Shown one piece after another: positions 10,299-23,900 of a stretch of DNA of 64,000 nucleotides. The DNA comes from Dendrobium chrysotoxum (taxonomy: Eukaryota > Streptophyta > Magnoliopsida > Asparagales > Orchidaceae): the NCBI GenBank assembly GCA_019925795.1, contig CM034300.1:71651021-71715020 (forward strand), written 5' to 3'. Below the pieces are notes generated by a model, which did not search any database, had not been told where the DNA came from, and saw only the letters and a list, made by a program, of their open reading frames with translations. A program made the translations under genes and the position numbers. Position 1 is the first letter of the stretch. Every line of letters starts with the position of its first letter.

Positions 10299-13200
10299 TG
10301 TGGGCTCCGAAAATTCCACTGATGTGCCCGGCCTCTCCGTGCCATCGATCTATTTTTCTTGTTTGATGGTGACGACGAAGAGTTTTAACGAGTTTAGGTT
10401 CCGGGTAAATTTTCAGAAGGCAAATTGGGTTTTAGATAAGACACTACCCAGAGATTTCACCCTCATTTTTTTTTGTGAGGACTTTATGATCTGAGTTCTG
10501 GTTTCCTATAGGCGCAAGCCCCTATAGTTAATTACCCCTCCTGATAACAAGAGAGAACTTTCGATTAAGGCTAGTCATTAAAGAGGTTACATATGTTGTA
10601 CATCCAGCATGTAATAGCAACAGTTTTAGGGTTTGGGTTTGATTTTATGATTTAAAATTTATCACCATGAACTTAAAACTGGTGGTGAGGGGAATGAAGA
10701 CGAGCCCGATCAAGATCCCATGGTTCTGTCGTCCCGGGCTGTCATGATCCCTGGTCTACTTAGTCAGAGGAGGTAGTCGACCCAACCTGACAGAGGGCAC
10801 CTTGTCGGCAGCCATGGGTTGCTTCGTCCAAGAATACCTTATAGACCTGGGTTGGCATTTGTCTAAGGGGATAGATCTGAATCCACCTTAGCTGACATAG
10901 GGCTTCATGACTATCGAATATACCCTATGATTCATCGCTCAAGGGTTTGACGTCGTTAGGGAACATATGGGCTTTGGCCGTGATCGTAATATAATTGTGC
11001 CATTTTGTTGCAAAACCACCTGATCAGAGGGCACGTGCCACTTCCCTGCTGGCAATGGACTGTTTGAGGATGAATCATATTGATACACCCGACACACATT
11101 TGCTTTTTGTGAGCTGAGGTTAGTTGATAGATTTCATTTTAGGAATTTGGGCTTTTATTAGATTTGAGATTTGACCCCTCCGGTTGAGATTTCCTGTCAA
11201 CGCGGCCATCATCGGGGTTACGTTAATGACAATAGTATTTTCGTAGGAATTTGAGAGCATTTTATAATCCAAGTCAGGTCGACTCCAGTCCTTTCGTGGA
11301 GGAGGATGAAACTTGAATATTTGACCCGTGTAGCATTCTCAAACCGTTGGTTTTGGAAATCATATATGACGATCGGAGCACATGTGGGTTATGTTTAGTT
11401 TGAAAATAGAATAAGCATTAGTGAGCATTTGATTCTGCACAGCATTCTCGGATATTTCTGTTCCTAATTTTAACATGTTTATCGGAGCATATGCAGAAGT
11501 GTGTTGTACTTCAGTTTAGTGGGATCATATTTAATACATAAAGGGGATTTTAAAATATTTAAATATGATCCATTATGCTAGTGATTCATTTAGAAAATTG
11601 CCCGAGATTTCACTTAGGGGCCTATGAACGCCTTATGTCCGCTTGTACACATGTTGTGGATCCGATGGCGTGGCGTCATATTAGATTTCACTTATTGTAT
11701 TTAGTTTGTTTTGACTCCTCTAAGCATCACTTAACATAGTTCATAGAGGGTATTTGCTCAAGGAGATCGTGCTCGTGTCTGTAGGAGAATTATCTTGCTC
11801 TCTATAAGTTCCCCTATTCTCTCCCGTAGGTAGCCTAATTTGTTCGATATAGGCCCCTTATTCTTGCTTGTAGGCTAGCTGTTGTGGGCACTACGAATTC
11901 CCTATTGTTGCTCATAGGTGAATCGTAGTATACTTGTAGTGGGCACTATAAATTCTCTGCTCCATTTATAGGTGAATTATAATGTGTTGTATATTTTCTT
12001 TGGGTTGAAGGAAATGGTTTGAGGCACCAACCACTATAAATCTTGACAAAGTGAACCCTTTCTGTCGAATGACATGCTTCATCATTTTTTTTTCATTTTT
12101 TTTATCAGTTGTAGTTGTTCAGTTGTTTGGAGAGCTACCCTATTAGAGAGCTATTGTGTGAGTCGCCACTTGTTGGAGAGCAGCTTCAGAGTTATTGTGA
12201 TCGTTGTTCTTGCTCAGAGAGTTGTTTTATTTGGATTGCTCAGTTGGAGAGATGTTTAGTAGTTTGAGAGCTTTGCAGCTTGGAAGCCATTTAGAGAGCT
12301 GCCAATTTGGGAGTTTGTATATAAATTGGATTAGTGGAAATATTTCATTAATGCATTTTATTTTTATTTAAATTTTAATTGCATTAATTAATTAAGTGAA
12401 TTAATTAAATGAGTTTTAATTGAAATTAAGCTTTGATTTAAAATCAATTGTTCATTTTTATTAATTTAAATTATATTTTAAAATTGTTCATTTGATTTAA
12501 TTGAAGTTTTGATTTAACTTGTTAATCGGATTTTAAAATCGTTTGCTCGATTAAATTGCTTTAAAAGTTTTAACAGTTTAATTCGATAATTTAGATCTTT
12601 AGTTTTGAATGTATTTTAAAATTATTTATGTTAAATTTAATTTGCTCCATTTGTAAATTTTAACTTTTGAAGATATTTCAAAATTTATTAAGTTACTTAA
12701 ATTTTATTCATGTTAATTTTAAATTTTAAATTGTTTAAATATCTCTTATCGATTATATTTAAGTTTAGAAATTTAAATTGATTTTTATTAATTCAGGGAT
12801 TTTAAATTAATTAGTTTAATTAATTAAAGTTTCTGATTATAATTAATTATTTTAATTAGTCAATTTGAAATTCAGTTATTTAATTAGTTAAATTAGTTTT
12901 GTTAACTGATTAATATTTTAAATTAATTAAATAATTTTTATTTTTAAATTAAAGTTTGATTAAAAGGATTTTGAATTAAAGTTTTAATTTTAAAACATTT
13001 TTTTGTTCCATATTAGTTATTAAGTTAATTAATTATTAAATCAATTAAAGTTCAGATTAAAGTTTTAAGTTGATTACAGTTATTAATGTAATTTAAATTG
13101 GGTTTTAAATTAAATTCGTGTTTTCCAAAATTCACCAAGTCCAAAATTTTATTTTTCTAAGTCCCGAAATTTTGAGTAAATTTCGGCAGCCTCCTAACAT

Positions 13201-13836
13201 CCCCTCCCCGCGAAGGGAGGTAGGGGAGGACACTTGCCCTTTTGGCTCGACTTGGCCGAAGCGAATCAACGGCGAGGAGATTTGGGAGAGCAAATCGATC
13301 CCAAAAAGAGTCTTCGAATCTTCTAATGTGCGCGACCTGCTGATTTAAGCAATTTAATTTAATTTTAATTAATTTTAAAAATATAGCCTTCTAGATGTCG
13401 ACGTCGGGAATCAGGCCGGCGACGGGTTGCAGCTAGGGCACGGTGGAGGAAGGAGCAGGTGTGACTAGGGCACGACGGCGGTTTGGCGTCGGCTGCTGAG
13501 GCGATGGTCGGTGTTGTTGCAGTCGGCGGGGTTGGAGAAGATGCGGCTAGAGATGGAGCAGTTCGGCCGGGCTTGGGCACAGAGGCTGCGGGTCGTTCGC
13601 GAGTGGAAGAAGACGGACGTCGGGTCGGCGGTCAGAGCTTCAATCTCCTCTCTGTAAGTTTCCAACTTCCTCCTCTTGCCGTTTCTGTGTGTGTGAGAGG
13701 TCCAAATGGGAGAGGGTTTCCATTTTGTGTCACGAGAGGGAGTTAGTTTGAGCGGTTGTGGTCATGGGTTGAGGTCCGATAGTTAGATCGTGGGATCATG
13801 AGGTGATTGAGTCCGATGGGATAGTTACAGTCAACA
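10299..13836 (-). mobile_element. Solo long LTR of the Tat/Ogre-like family
   Basis: The low-coordinate end TGTGGGCTCCGAAAATTC and the next 700 bp match the 3' end of the LTRs in the 18249-38836 array (the CTATAGGCGCAAGCCCCTATAG block, AACTTTCGATTAAGGCTAGTC). The other end finishes GTCAACA, as does the array LTR. The insertion is flanked by a perfect 5-bp duplication, CTCTT at 10294-10298 and 13837-13841. No internal or coding region is present, so it is a solo LTR of 3.5 kb left by LTR-LTR recombination. A GC-rich part (13190-13740) and an AT-rich stretch (about 12320-13110) are internal features. Open frames around 13365-13746 reflect GC-rich LTR sequence and are not supported as genes. Confidence 0.88.
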
Positions 13837-13841
13837 CTCTT

Positions 13842-14759
13842 ATATATGTATTAAATAGAAAGAATTATTGAACACTAACGCATGATGCAATCAAATTATT
13901 GCGAATTTGAAGAAAGCAAAAAAAATATGAGTTAAAGTTTGAGGAATAGAAATAGGATGATTGTTGTAAAAATGGATAGGATTTGAATGAAATGAATGAA
14001 ATTGTTCCTATTAAATATAATATTTTTTAAACTTTGAATCTCATGGCTAAAAACTGACAAAAATCAACTGAATCAAAACAAAATTGATTGTAATTGAAAG
14101 AATGAATTTTATTTTAGAAAATGATGGCTTAGTTTGAACTATTGAGAATTTATATTAATGATTTGCTTTGAAAAATGCATAAATTCAAACTATAGAATGT
14201 TTGGTCGCATTGGAAAGGAAGAGAGAAGGGAGATAATTGAGCTCAGAATTGTGAAAGATAAGGCACATTCAAAGAAAAGATACAGGGAGCTTTCATCATG
14301 TGCCTGGCAAAGGAGAAATTATTTTGTGTAGAGACCGGACGCAGAACGCCTTTCGAAGATCAATTAGAATGTGCTACATCAGCGTACCGAGTCGCGGTAC
14401 CGAGCGAAGGGTGACACGGCATATTCTGGTTGGTCTCCGGATGACGTTCGACGTCCGCACATAATATTTAATCCTGGCAAAGGGGGCATTCATGGAGGAC
14501 AACAATATTTCTTCTATTAAGAGCATGAGCGATTTTTACAAAGAAAACTGAGAAACTGAGCATAATTCTTGTGCTACTCATGCCAAGAGATGAGAATCAA
14601 ATCTTTGTATAAATAGAGAAGGAACTTTTTAAAATTGGGGTTGGCAAAGTTCAACCACAACAGTTTCTCATTGCAGCTATCATGAAACAAGATGCAACTT
14701 TCAAATGTTGATATTCCCACTATATAGAAATCTAGCACAAATCTTGTTAAAAAAATTTA
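13842..14759. other. Intergenic; nothing recognised
   Basis: AT-rich DNA with one GC-richer patch at about 14320-14470. I see no gene or repeat boundary that I can support. Confidence 0.6.
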
Positions 14760-17195
14760 TAACAAGATTTAGGTATAATTACCCTCTAAATCCAATAAGC
14801 AATAGTATTCCAAATAATAAACCCTTGACATTATAATCTCCAACAAAAGAAAGAGATTTGGCTTTCCATTCATCCAATGAAGAAGATGCTTTCTTAAGGA
14901 TGGGTTGAACATTTGAGACAAGAACTCTCCTAGTGCCGACGGGTATGCCCAAATAAGTTAAAAGCATGTGTCTCACTAGATAAGTTAAGAATGGCAGAGA
15001 GGGAGTTCTGTGATTGAGTGTGCTTAGAAAAAAAATAATTGAACTTTTAGAAGGATTAGTAGCTAAGCCAGTTGTTTGATTAAAGTAAACAAGAATTCCA
15101 AGCAGAGAGTGTAAGTTGGCTTATAGAAGCTTCCCCAAAGATCAACAAATCATCGGCATGCATTAAGTGAGAGGGCCATCCCCATAAGGGATGGCCAAGT
15201 AATCATTGTCCTTGATCTTATTTTCAAAAATGTTGGATAAACTATCTATAGCAATACAAAACATCAAAGGAGAGAGAAGACAACTTTGCCTGATGTTAGT
15301 AGCGAAGCTAAAGAATCCCTCAAGAGAGCTATTGAAGCACGGTGAATAATAAACATCATAAATACAAGCTTTAATCCGTTTAATATAGGAGGGGAAACCT
15401 TTTTATTTCATCTTACAGAAGAGAAATTTCATTTATAGAGTGTCAAAAGCTTTATGAATGTCAAGTTTAACACAAAAAATAATAATTATGCCTAGCATGA
15501 TTGAAATCACTAAGAATATCTCTAGCCAAAATAATATTGTATGTGGACAATCTGTAAGCTAAGAAACTAACTTGAGAAGAGTGTATGATATGAGACGATT
15601 AATTTGATCTGAGAGGCAAGGATTTTTGCTATAATTTTATAGAATGTGTTGCATAATGAAATATGCCTGTAATCTAAAATGCAACCAACATGAGAGTTTT
15701 TAGGATGAGAGTAATACTTATAGCTTTGACCCTTTTGTGAAGAACACAAAAGGAGAACCTATAGCAATAATGAAGAAATACTTTATAGCCCTACAAACTT
15801 AAGGGCCGATAATATGCCAAGTTATGGAATAGAACCCAAAGGAGAACACATTAGGCCCAGGCGATGTGCTTTTAGAAAAAGAGAAGATCACTTCTTTAAT
15901 TTTATCATCTGATATAGGGTCAATGAGATCAGGTAGTAAAAAGGTGGGCACTTTGTTTCCAGGAGGAGGAAGAGAGAAGGCATTGAGAGCAATGGAAGGG
16001 CCATTGAATAAGTTTTCAAAGAGATATATGGCAATCTGGGAGAGATATCAGCGGGGGAGGAGAAAATGACTTGATCAACGATGAGCTCTTTAATGGTGTT
16101 ATAATTTCTCTTACCCTTGATCTTTCCATAAAGAAACTTCAAAACATCTTTTCCCTTGCTAAGCTAATTCATTTTTTTTCCTCTTTGGATGATCTCAGAG
16201 GCCCAATCAAAGTAGAAATTTTTTAGTTTTCCCCTTAGAAGTTTAGAAACATCATTAAGATTAGAGTTCATAAGATTTGAACAAAGGGGTTCTAAGCAAG
16301 TGGCTTGTTGTTTTTTAGAAGTTTGATGTGCCTTGTGAGATGATTGGAAGAGCCCTAATTCCGAGATTTGATTCTTTGCTTAAAAGTCTTTAATTTTGAA
16401 TATAAAGAGAAGATGGGGTCACCACTAGAAGAAGCAAGGAAAACATAGCATGAAGTATCCCAACATATTGAGAAATGTTGGACCAGTAGCTTTTGTATAA
16501 GAATTTTTTAGTAGTCTTGATTGGGAAATTAGTGTGAATAATGAAAGGAGAATGATCAAAACATCTAGGAGCATGAATCATATAGAAAGAATCTGGGAAA
16601 AGATCAAGCCATTCCATCTTAATTAACACCCTGTCGAGCTTAATGTGAATAGGAGTATCATTCATGTTAATACTAGGGGTGGTTAAGGCCCACAAAAGAC
16701 AATTCTTTCGAACCCGTGTAAAAAATCATACTATTAACTAGAGCTTACTATTAGGGATTTTGTTACCAATGGCTTTGTTAGTGCCAAAGTCTCCAAACAC
16801 AGCCCAAGGAAGTTTGGGAGAATAGACAAAGAAGCTTAAATCTCTTATTAGGTTCAAAAGGTTAACTCTATCAGCATAAATAACTGAAAGCATGAAATTT
16901 TGTTGATTGTCAAACTTCACATCCCCGTTTATGATTTGCAAACTAGTGAAGATAGGATTAAATTACATGAAATCAACATTCCACTTTAACCAAATTCTCT
17001 CTGGTTGGGAATTGAGGAAGTTATGGAGGACCCCTCATCAAGAACCAAGAATTTGACAATAATGAAATATTAACTTTAGCTTCTAAGATGTAGAAAAGAT
17101 TGAAGTTAAAATTTTGAATAAGGTTCTTGCAATTGAGAACCCTATCAAAACCATTAAATCCTCGTATTCCAAGGGACAAAGTTTGTGTTCATTAT
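14760..17195 (-). pseudogene. L1-type LINE ORF2 relic (endonuclease and reverse transcriptase)
   Basis: Minus-strand pieces in several frames match plant L1 ORF2 in the right order. The endonuclease start (WNTRI near 17170) is followed by its middle (WAVFGDF, about 16800) and end (LDRVLIKMEWLDLFPDSF, DHSPFII, about 16540-16630). Then come the RT motifs YRHISLCNTFYKIIAKILA (about 15680), HADDL (about 15150-15162, the catalytic aspartates) and TYLGIPVGTR with WKAKSLSF (about 14870-14960). Stops and frameshifts are frequent. ORF1 is missing on the 5' side and no RNase H or poly-A tail is found, so the copy is truncated at both ends. The first about 320 bp of its ORF2 recur at 46376-46700. Confidence 0.85.
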
Positions 17196-17213
17196 TGACT
17201 CAAATTTGTTGAT

Positions 17214-17862
17214 AAAGTTTGATTTTATTTTATTAGGTTCGAATCGACTCAAATTTGTTGATTTATGTTGATTGGATGAGTTGATTCAATTAAATGGAGT
17301 AGATGGTTTCGATTAAATCAAATTCAGCTCAAAATTTGACATAGTTCAGCTCAATCAAATCAAATTCAACTCGGTTAGACTCAATTAAATCAAATTTGAC
17401 TCAATTTTATTTTCAAAAATTTGAATCAATAAAATGCATTGTGCTCATAATGATATTATGATTCTAATTATATGCTATGAAAAATAATAATGATGAAGAT
17501 GAAATTTTTTTTGGGGGGGGGGGACAATTAGGTCAATTAAAGTAGACTCAAATCTAAGACTTTTTGGTTGGTAGCCAAAGCACCCAACCAACAAATCAAG
17601 AAGAACTGCGTTCAAGCTATTTTATTGATAATAAATATATTTGTATAATTCAAATTATGTAATTGAAGTTCATGTGAGAGTCTTAGTACATCAGAGGCCA
17701 TTAGATATTCCTAATATCATTTAGTTTCTGTTAGCAACATATTTTCGCTTAAGGCTTCATTTGAGACAGTTTTCTAACTTCTTTCTACAATAGCTTTCTA
17801 GTACAAAAATTTTATGAAAGCAAACGAAAAAATAGCGGCCAAAAGCTACCCTAAACAAAACC
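17214..17862. repeat. Dispersed repeat, second copy at 57277-57885
   Basis: About 650 bp rich in TCAAATTCAA/GATTTGA words, aligned nearly end to end with 57277-57885 and including the same MITE. A G10 run at about 17511-17521 is absent from the other copy. No coding potential is seen. Confidence 0.8.
17753..17862. mobile_element. Tourist-like MITE
   Basis: GGCTTCATTTGAGACAG on the left and AAACAAAACC on the right, preceded by TAA and followed by TAT. The interior AGTACAAAAATTTTA is shared with other members. Confidence 0.7.
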
Positions 17863-18243
17863 TATGTTCTCTCATTTCAACGGTAATAAACGAGTAAAGA
17901 AATGCAAGAAGATTCAGATTATTTTGTTGGAAGTTCCTAAAGCCTTAGATCTATGCATAACATAGGGTTTGCCAATTGATAAAATTTTCAATCCAAAGCT
18001 CCAAGTGAGATCTTTTATATGAAACCATTGCATATTTTTAAACTTTAGCATTTTTTATTCCTTTGAAGAAGACGTTTTAAATATCATGAGCAAAAGAAGA
18101 AGAAAGCCTTATTTTTGAAAGTGAACTTCCTTGCAAAGTGATTCATGGAATTCGCCCATATATTATGTCCTTTATTTTCTACTTTTCTTTTGCGTATAAT
18201 TTTCTTTTGATGTTAGATAAGTAAGGCTAGAATAGAATTATGT

Positions 18244-18248
18244 TAGGT
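18244..18248. repeat. Target-site duplication TAGGT, left
   Basis: Pentamer directly next to the LTR end TGTGGGCTCC at 18249; its partner is at 38837-38841 beyond the far LTR end. Confidence 0.88.
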
Positions 18249-18993
18249 TGTGGGCTCCAAAAATTCGGCCCCGGCCTCCGCCCGCTTACTTTCTTTGGGG
18301 GGAGTTTTAACGTATTAAGTTCCGGGGTAAATTTTAGATGGAAGATGAGTTTGTAGATAAGACACTACCCAGAGATTTTGCCCTCATTTTACAAGGACTT
18401 TATGATCTGAGTTCTGGTTTCCTATAGGCGCAAGCCCCTATAGTTAATTACCCATCCCGATAACGAGAGAGAACTTTCGATTAAGGCTAGTCGTCAATCA
18501 GATACGTAGAGATACGTACATCTGGCATATAGTAGCAGCATGGGTTTAGAGATGTGTTTGAAGGTTGATATTTAAAATAGAAATTTCACCATCTTGCACT
18601 TAAAGTGGATGGTGGGGGAATGGATGATAGACCCGATCAAGATCCCATGGTTCCGTCGTCCCGGGCCATCGTGGTCCCTGGTCTACTTAGTCAGAGGAGG
18701 TAGTCGACCCAACCTGACAGAAGGATCCTTGTCGGCAGCCATGGGTTGCTTCGTCCAAGGGTACCTTGTAGACCTGGGGTGGATGTTTGTCTAAGGGGAC
18801 AAATTTGAATCTATCTTAGCTAACAGAGGGCTTTATGCCCTATCAATTATATCCTATTGATTCATATCTCAAGGATTTGATGCCAATAAGGAACGTATTG
18901 ACTCTGGCCATGACCGCTATCTCGTGGTGCCATTTGGTGGCAAAACCACTCGGTTCAGAGGGCCCCGGGTCATAACCGTTTATCCTGCTATGC
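18249..18993 (-). repeat. Short (5'-deleted) LTR, left end of array
   Basis: About 745 bp aligned with 25923-26667 and with the first 740 bp of the full LTR at 33609. It ends not at a polypurine tract but at a fusion with RNase H coding sequence (about 18990), so it is the 3' part of an LTR whose 5' part was deleted. Confidence 0.85.
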
Positions 18994-20090
18994 ATTCTCT
19001 TTTCCTTCTTCATTGTGTTGAGTCAGTAATGCTCCGAGGGACTCTTCTAGTGCTATCGTATACAGTATAAGAGGCATCCCCAGAATTGGCACTGCGAGAA
19101 TGGATGGATTTAACAAGTATCACTTGATACTATCAAATGCTTCCTAACATTCTTCATCCCACTTGAAACGAATGTCTTTCTTCATCAGTTTTAAAAATGG
19201 CTGGCACCTACCCGATAGATTCGATATGAATCGCCAAATGAAAGCCAGTTGCCCTTGTAGGGAGCGGAGTTGACGGAGGCTTCTTAGCGGCGGCATCTCA
19301 ATGATCGCCTTGATCTTGTTGGGGTCAATTTCAATACCTAGGTGACGAACAACATACCCCAAGAATTTATCGGAGGAGACCCCGAAAGCACACTTAAGGG
19401 GGTTCATCTTCAAATCATACCTTCTGATTCTTTCAAATACAACCCTTAAGTCATTTAAATGATCTTTTCGGTCCATGTTCTTGACGATAAGGTCATCTAC
19501 ATAGCACTCGACCTTCTGATATATTAATTCATTAAAGATGTGCGTCATTGTCCGCTGGTAGATGGCACCAGCGTTCTTTAGGCCGAAGGGCATGACTGTG
19601 TAGCAGAATATGTCGATGGGCATTCTGAATGGAGTATGCTTTTCATTTTCAGGCGCCATCTTGATCTGATTGTAGCCTGACGACCCATCTATGAATGAGA
19701 ATATATCATAATTGGAAGTGTTGTCAACTAGAAGTTCTGACACTGGGAGTGGAAAGTCATCTTTTGGACACGCCTTATTGAGATCCCTAAAATCAATATA
19801 GACACGAATCTGTCCATTCTTCTTCTTTACGAGGACAATATTGGCGATCCAGTTGGCATATTTCTCTTCTCGGATGAAGCCCGCTTCTATGAGCTTTTTG
19901 GTTTCTCCAATTACCTATTCTTCAATCTCTAATCTCATTCCCCTTAGAGCTTATTTGATTGGTGTTATATCTGGTTTGATGGCCAATCTGTGAACTGTTG
20001 CATCAGGGGATAAGCCATGCATCTCAGCGTATGTCCAGGCAAAGCAGTCCCTGAATTCATAGAGAAGTTCTTTTATTTTTTCTGCCTACT
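18990..20090 (-). pseudogene. Unit 1 reverse transcriptase with start of RNase H (truncated)
   Basis: Minus-strand reading shows RT motifs in order: DFRDLNKACPKDDFPLPV (about 19760-19810), SSGYNQIKM, IFCYTVMPFGLKNAG and the catalytic CYVDDLIVK (about 19490). KFLGYVV and IKAIIEMPPLRSLRQL of the connection region follow, then RNase H onset ending at the KEN motif at the deletion junction. The catalytic YVDD is intact. The best-preserved stretch (19144-19743) is in a different frame from the gag-protease frame, so a frameshift lies between about 19743 and 20291. Further stops occur (for example about 19920 and 20090). The remaining RNase H and all of integrase are absent. Confidence 0.87.
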
Positions 20091-20965
20091 CCTCAGGAAG
20101 GAGAGAACTAATGAATGTTGGGCGAGGGTCCTCCTCAGTCCCCAAGTTAATTTCTTTTAGTTCATCCATAATGGCCGCCTGTCCATCATCTTCAAGTTCT
20201 TTAGGTGCAGGCTTGGCCTCTACAAGCTGATCCTCATGAGTGTCAACTTCATATGTCTCCTCATTGTCGCTGTCGTCGGATTCAATTTTCCTACATGTAA
20301 TTTCTCGGAAAGTCTCCTTCCGAAGGTATTTTCACCTGTACCTTTATATGCATCCATATCCTTCGATCATAATTGATGCGGTTTCCTTCCGTACCAAAGG
20401 CATAGGCATGTACGAAGCTGTCGTTTGGAGGTAGGAATATTGATCTGCTTTCGCAACATTTTTGAATACCTTTGGTATTAAACTTAGGTAGCCTCGTGGG
20501 TAGTAATTCTTCAGAATCGATGAGCATATGACACTAGTCACGATTCACTTCTTCAAGCTTTCCCACGGAATAGAATATGTTCCCTGACTCAGTCCCCTTT
20601 TCAATCGGAGGTAGATAACAGGTTGTGAGTTCTTCAACCTTATGCACCTCTCACAGGGTGATTTTCTTAAAATACCGTAGGGGAACACGCTTAACTACGA
20701 GCACGTTATTTGAGATTGACAGGCTGTCTATTCTTCTGGAGAATACATCTTGCACTGTGTTCATGCAGATAGAGTCGTAATCATAATCATCATTTGAATA
20801 TTTGACCTCCCTACTCCATTCGTCCATCAAATGGCATACCTTCTGGGATTTTGTAGGGGTGACATCATCTTCATCTATGTCGCTCCCAAGGTAAGGTACA
20901 CATTTTCTTTCTTTAGAAGTGGCAGCTTCTTTGGGAAGAGTCGGCGAAGCCTTCTTTCTCCCCGC

Positions 20966-23900
20966 TTACTTCTTCTTAACTTCTTGTCCTGGCCGGTTTA
21001 TAGCCTTTGGGTTTGATGCTTTAGTCTCAAGAGATCTTGACGGCTTTTGCTTCTTTAGAATGAAATACTGTGCATCCTCATAGACCATTGCTTCATAGAC
21101 TACAAAGGGCTGGATGTCACTAGAAATTCTGAATTCTTTCCCATCCTTAAGGTATTTCATGCACTGGTGTAGTGTTGATGGGACAATACCATACTCATGT
21201 AACCAGGGGAGACCCAGGAGTGCCTTGAATGAGGTATCCGCATAAATCACATGAAATTTGGCTTTTGTATGCAGTTCTCCAAATGTGAGGGAGAGCATAA
21301 ATGATCCCAGTGTTTTCTGCCCCTTTCCATTAAAACCATATACCATCACCTTATCTGGCCCGAGGTGTTCTATGTCGAGGCACAACGATCTCAATGCCTT
21401 CAAGCTTATAAGATTGATGGAAGACTCGGGATCGATCAGAATTCGACTGATTATCATTTGGTCACTCTCTGCAGTAACATACAAAGGGCGGTTATGATCT
21501 GCTATTCCGAGCATCATGTCTTCTTCGGAGAAAGTAATGAATGACTTGTTGCGGGCTTGTAAAAATTCGATCATGTTACGCTCTGCAAAATACACCTCGT
21601 ATCTTTCGGGGTCTTTGAGAGCCTGAATCAAAGTCTCCCGAAGGTCCCTAGACATCACCAGAGCGTCATATATACTGAGCTGGGCAGGGATCTTCCTCAG
21701 ATGGGATAAGATATTATAATCTATCCCCTTAACTGGAGTATCTTTCTTATTGGGGTCCTTAGGGATAATGTCTTTATTGATAACTATCTCTTTCCCCTTA
21801 TTTTTATTAGAGAATCCCTTTTTTGGAGGAGGTGGCAGTATCTTACCGCTTCTCAACTGCACTTGAGCGATCTCCTCTTGGTCAGACTCGCTTGATGGTG
21901 CATTTTCTTCCGAGTTGACCATCGTTGCATCTAGAGATTCACATGTTGATTCAGAATCACCACCCAGATTTACGTGTCCCATGTGCGACGCTATGTCGAG
22001 GTCCGATACATTTTCCTTTGGAAAATATGGATTCTCCTCCAAACTGTAATCCATTAGTGATACCATTATACACGATTTGGAGGGTGCTTCTTTAGTGTAT
22101 TCCTCTTTTGCCAGCATATTTGGCGCCACTGAGATGACCCGACATACTTCCACTAGAAGAGAGTCTTCTTCCTCTTTTTCAGCTTCGTCTATTTTAAGCT
22201 CTAACATAAAGTCAGCGAGCTTAATAGGTCGCCTCACAGTCTAATAATATTCATCCAAACTGTCAATTACCCTTTGAGTTGTAGCCTTTTTCTCCTTGGG
22301 CTTCTTCAACTTGATATTCTTCTTGGACTTTGCCTTTCCAAATTTTGAAGGACCGGCTTGGTTAAAGAATTACTTAGTATTAGAAGCTCGCATTGCGGGC
22401 AGTGCCTTGGGGTCTATCACCGACTCAGTGGGAGATTTCCACTTTACACATGGAACTCCTTCAAGTTGTTTCAATATTTTCACAGTTTTTTTGGAGACCG
22501 CAGTCTCCCACTATTCTTCTTGGGTTGGTTTCTTTTCCTTTCTTCTTTCCTCAACTGGGGGTACGAAGGAAGTCGTAACTATCCAAGTTGATTCCTTCCT
22601 AGGGTGGGACACCACATTATCTGACAATGTGATCTCTCCCCTTTGATATTTTTTCTCCAGCCAATCCTTGAAGATGTAGCAATCTTCAATAGGATGGCCA
22701 ACTACTTGATGGTATGGACAATAATTTGGATCGCCAGTATGTTTTGACTCCTCAAGCCTCTTGCACTCTGGCAGTTCTAAGCCCACTTTCAATGCTTGTC
22801 GAAATAGCTTGGCGACACTTTCCCTTTTGAATGAATACTTTTTATTCATTTTATCTTTGAGGGAGGGGAACGTTCGATCATCAGTTCCCGTTGTTTGTCG
22901 CGGGCATTCTCTACCACCCTAATATGTTTGCGGCTTATTATTGTCCCCGAGTATCAGCTTCGGCTGGGGGTTAGGGTTGTAGGCATGTTTTGGCTTTTCT
23001 TCATATTGCATTGGCTACTTGCCCTTGTCTACATTGTAAACAACTTGTTTTTCTTTGTTAGCTCTAGAGAAAAATATAGAGTCGGCCTCACCTCTACTAG
23101 CACTTGAGGCTTTAGCCTTCTTAGGCTTATCAAAATAGTTCTCTGATTTTAACAAGTTTAATTTCTCAAATTTGGCCACTCTATCCAGCAGATCCTGAAA
23201 TGTGGTGATTGTAGCCATGCACAGGAATGGCTGCATCTTATCATCAATATTCCCCATCAATAATTATAAAGCGTGTTCTTCTTTGAGCTGCTGCTCATAT
23301 TTCATGCTTAAATTGCGCCAGTGAGTTATATATTTTGATACCGACTCTTCTCTCTTCTATTTTTCTAAAGCAAGGTCGGCGATCGTGATCTTCTCGGTCG
23401 CATTAGCAAATCTCTTAATAAATATGACTTCTAACTCTGCAAATATCTTCATAAAGTCATTTGGTAGCTTAGCATATCATTCGAAAGCAGGTGCTGTCAA
23501 ACTGCTAAAGAATTATTGGAAGAGCAATGCTTCATTGCCCCTAGTATTCCCGCATGTGGCCTTGAACTGTGCCAGGTGCTGTCTAGGATTTTTGTTACCA
23601 TCAAAAGTGTTAAACTTTGGCACAGAATATCTCTTCGGGTACAACACCTGATCATATTCAGCGGGATATGGGCGACCCTTACCCACCAATTTCTCTGCTT
23701 GATCAACGGCTATGATAGCCTTGATCTTCTCGGTGATGATTCCTTCGAGCTGCGGAGCAGTCATAGGCTCGGAGGTACTTGCAATGTTCTACGGAGTGGG
23801 CTGGCGGACGACATTAAGAACTTCATGGCCATTTTCAGGAATACCTCGTATTCTTGAGCCTTGAGGCACCTGGAGATTTGGAGGATCGGTATGGGGATCA

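Noticed and set aside
13365..13746. GC-rich overlapping frames that could suggest a short gene
   Set aside because: They lie wholly within the solo LTR bounded by perfect duplications and show no known domain.
18990..19010. Apparent polypurine tract at the short LTR edge (AGAAGGAAAAGAGAA on the minus strand)
   Set aside because: The purines are codons of the RNase H start (HNEEEKEN in unit 2), so this is a deletion junction and not a true LTR boundary.
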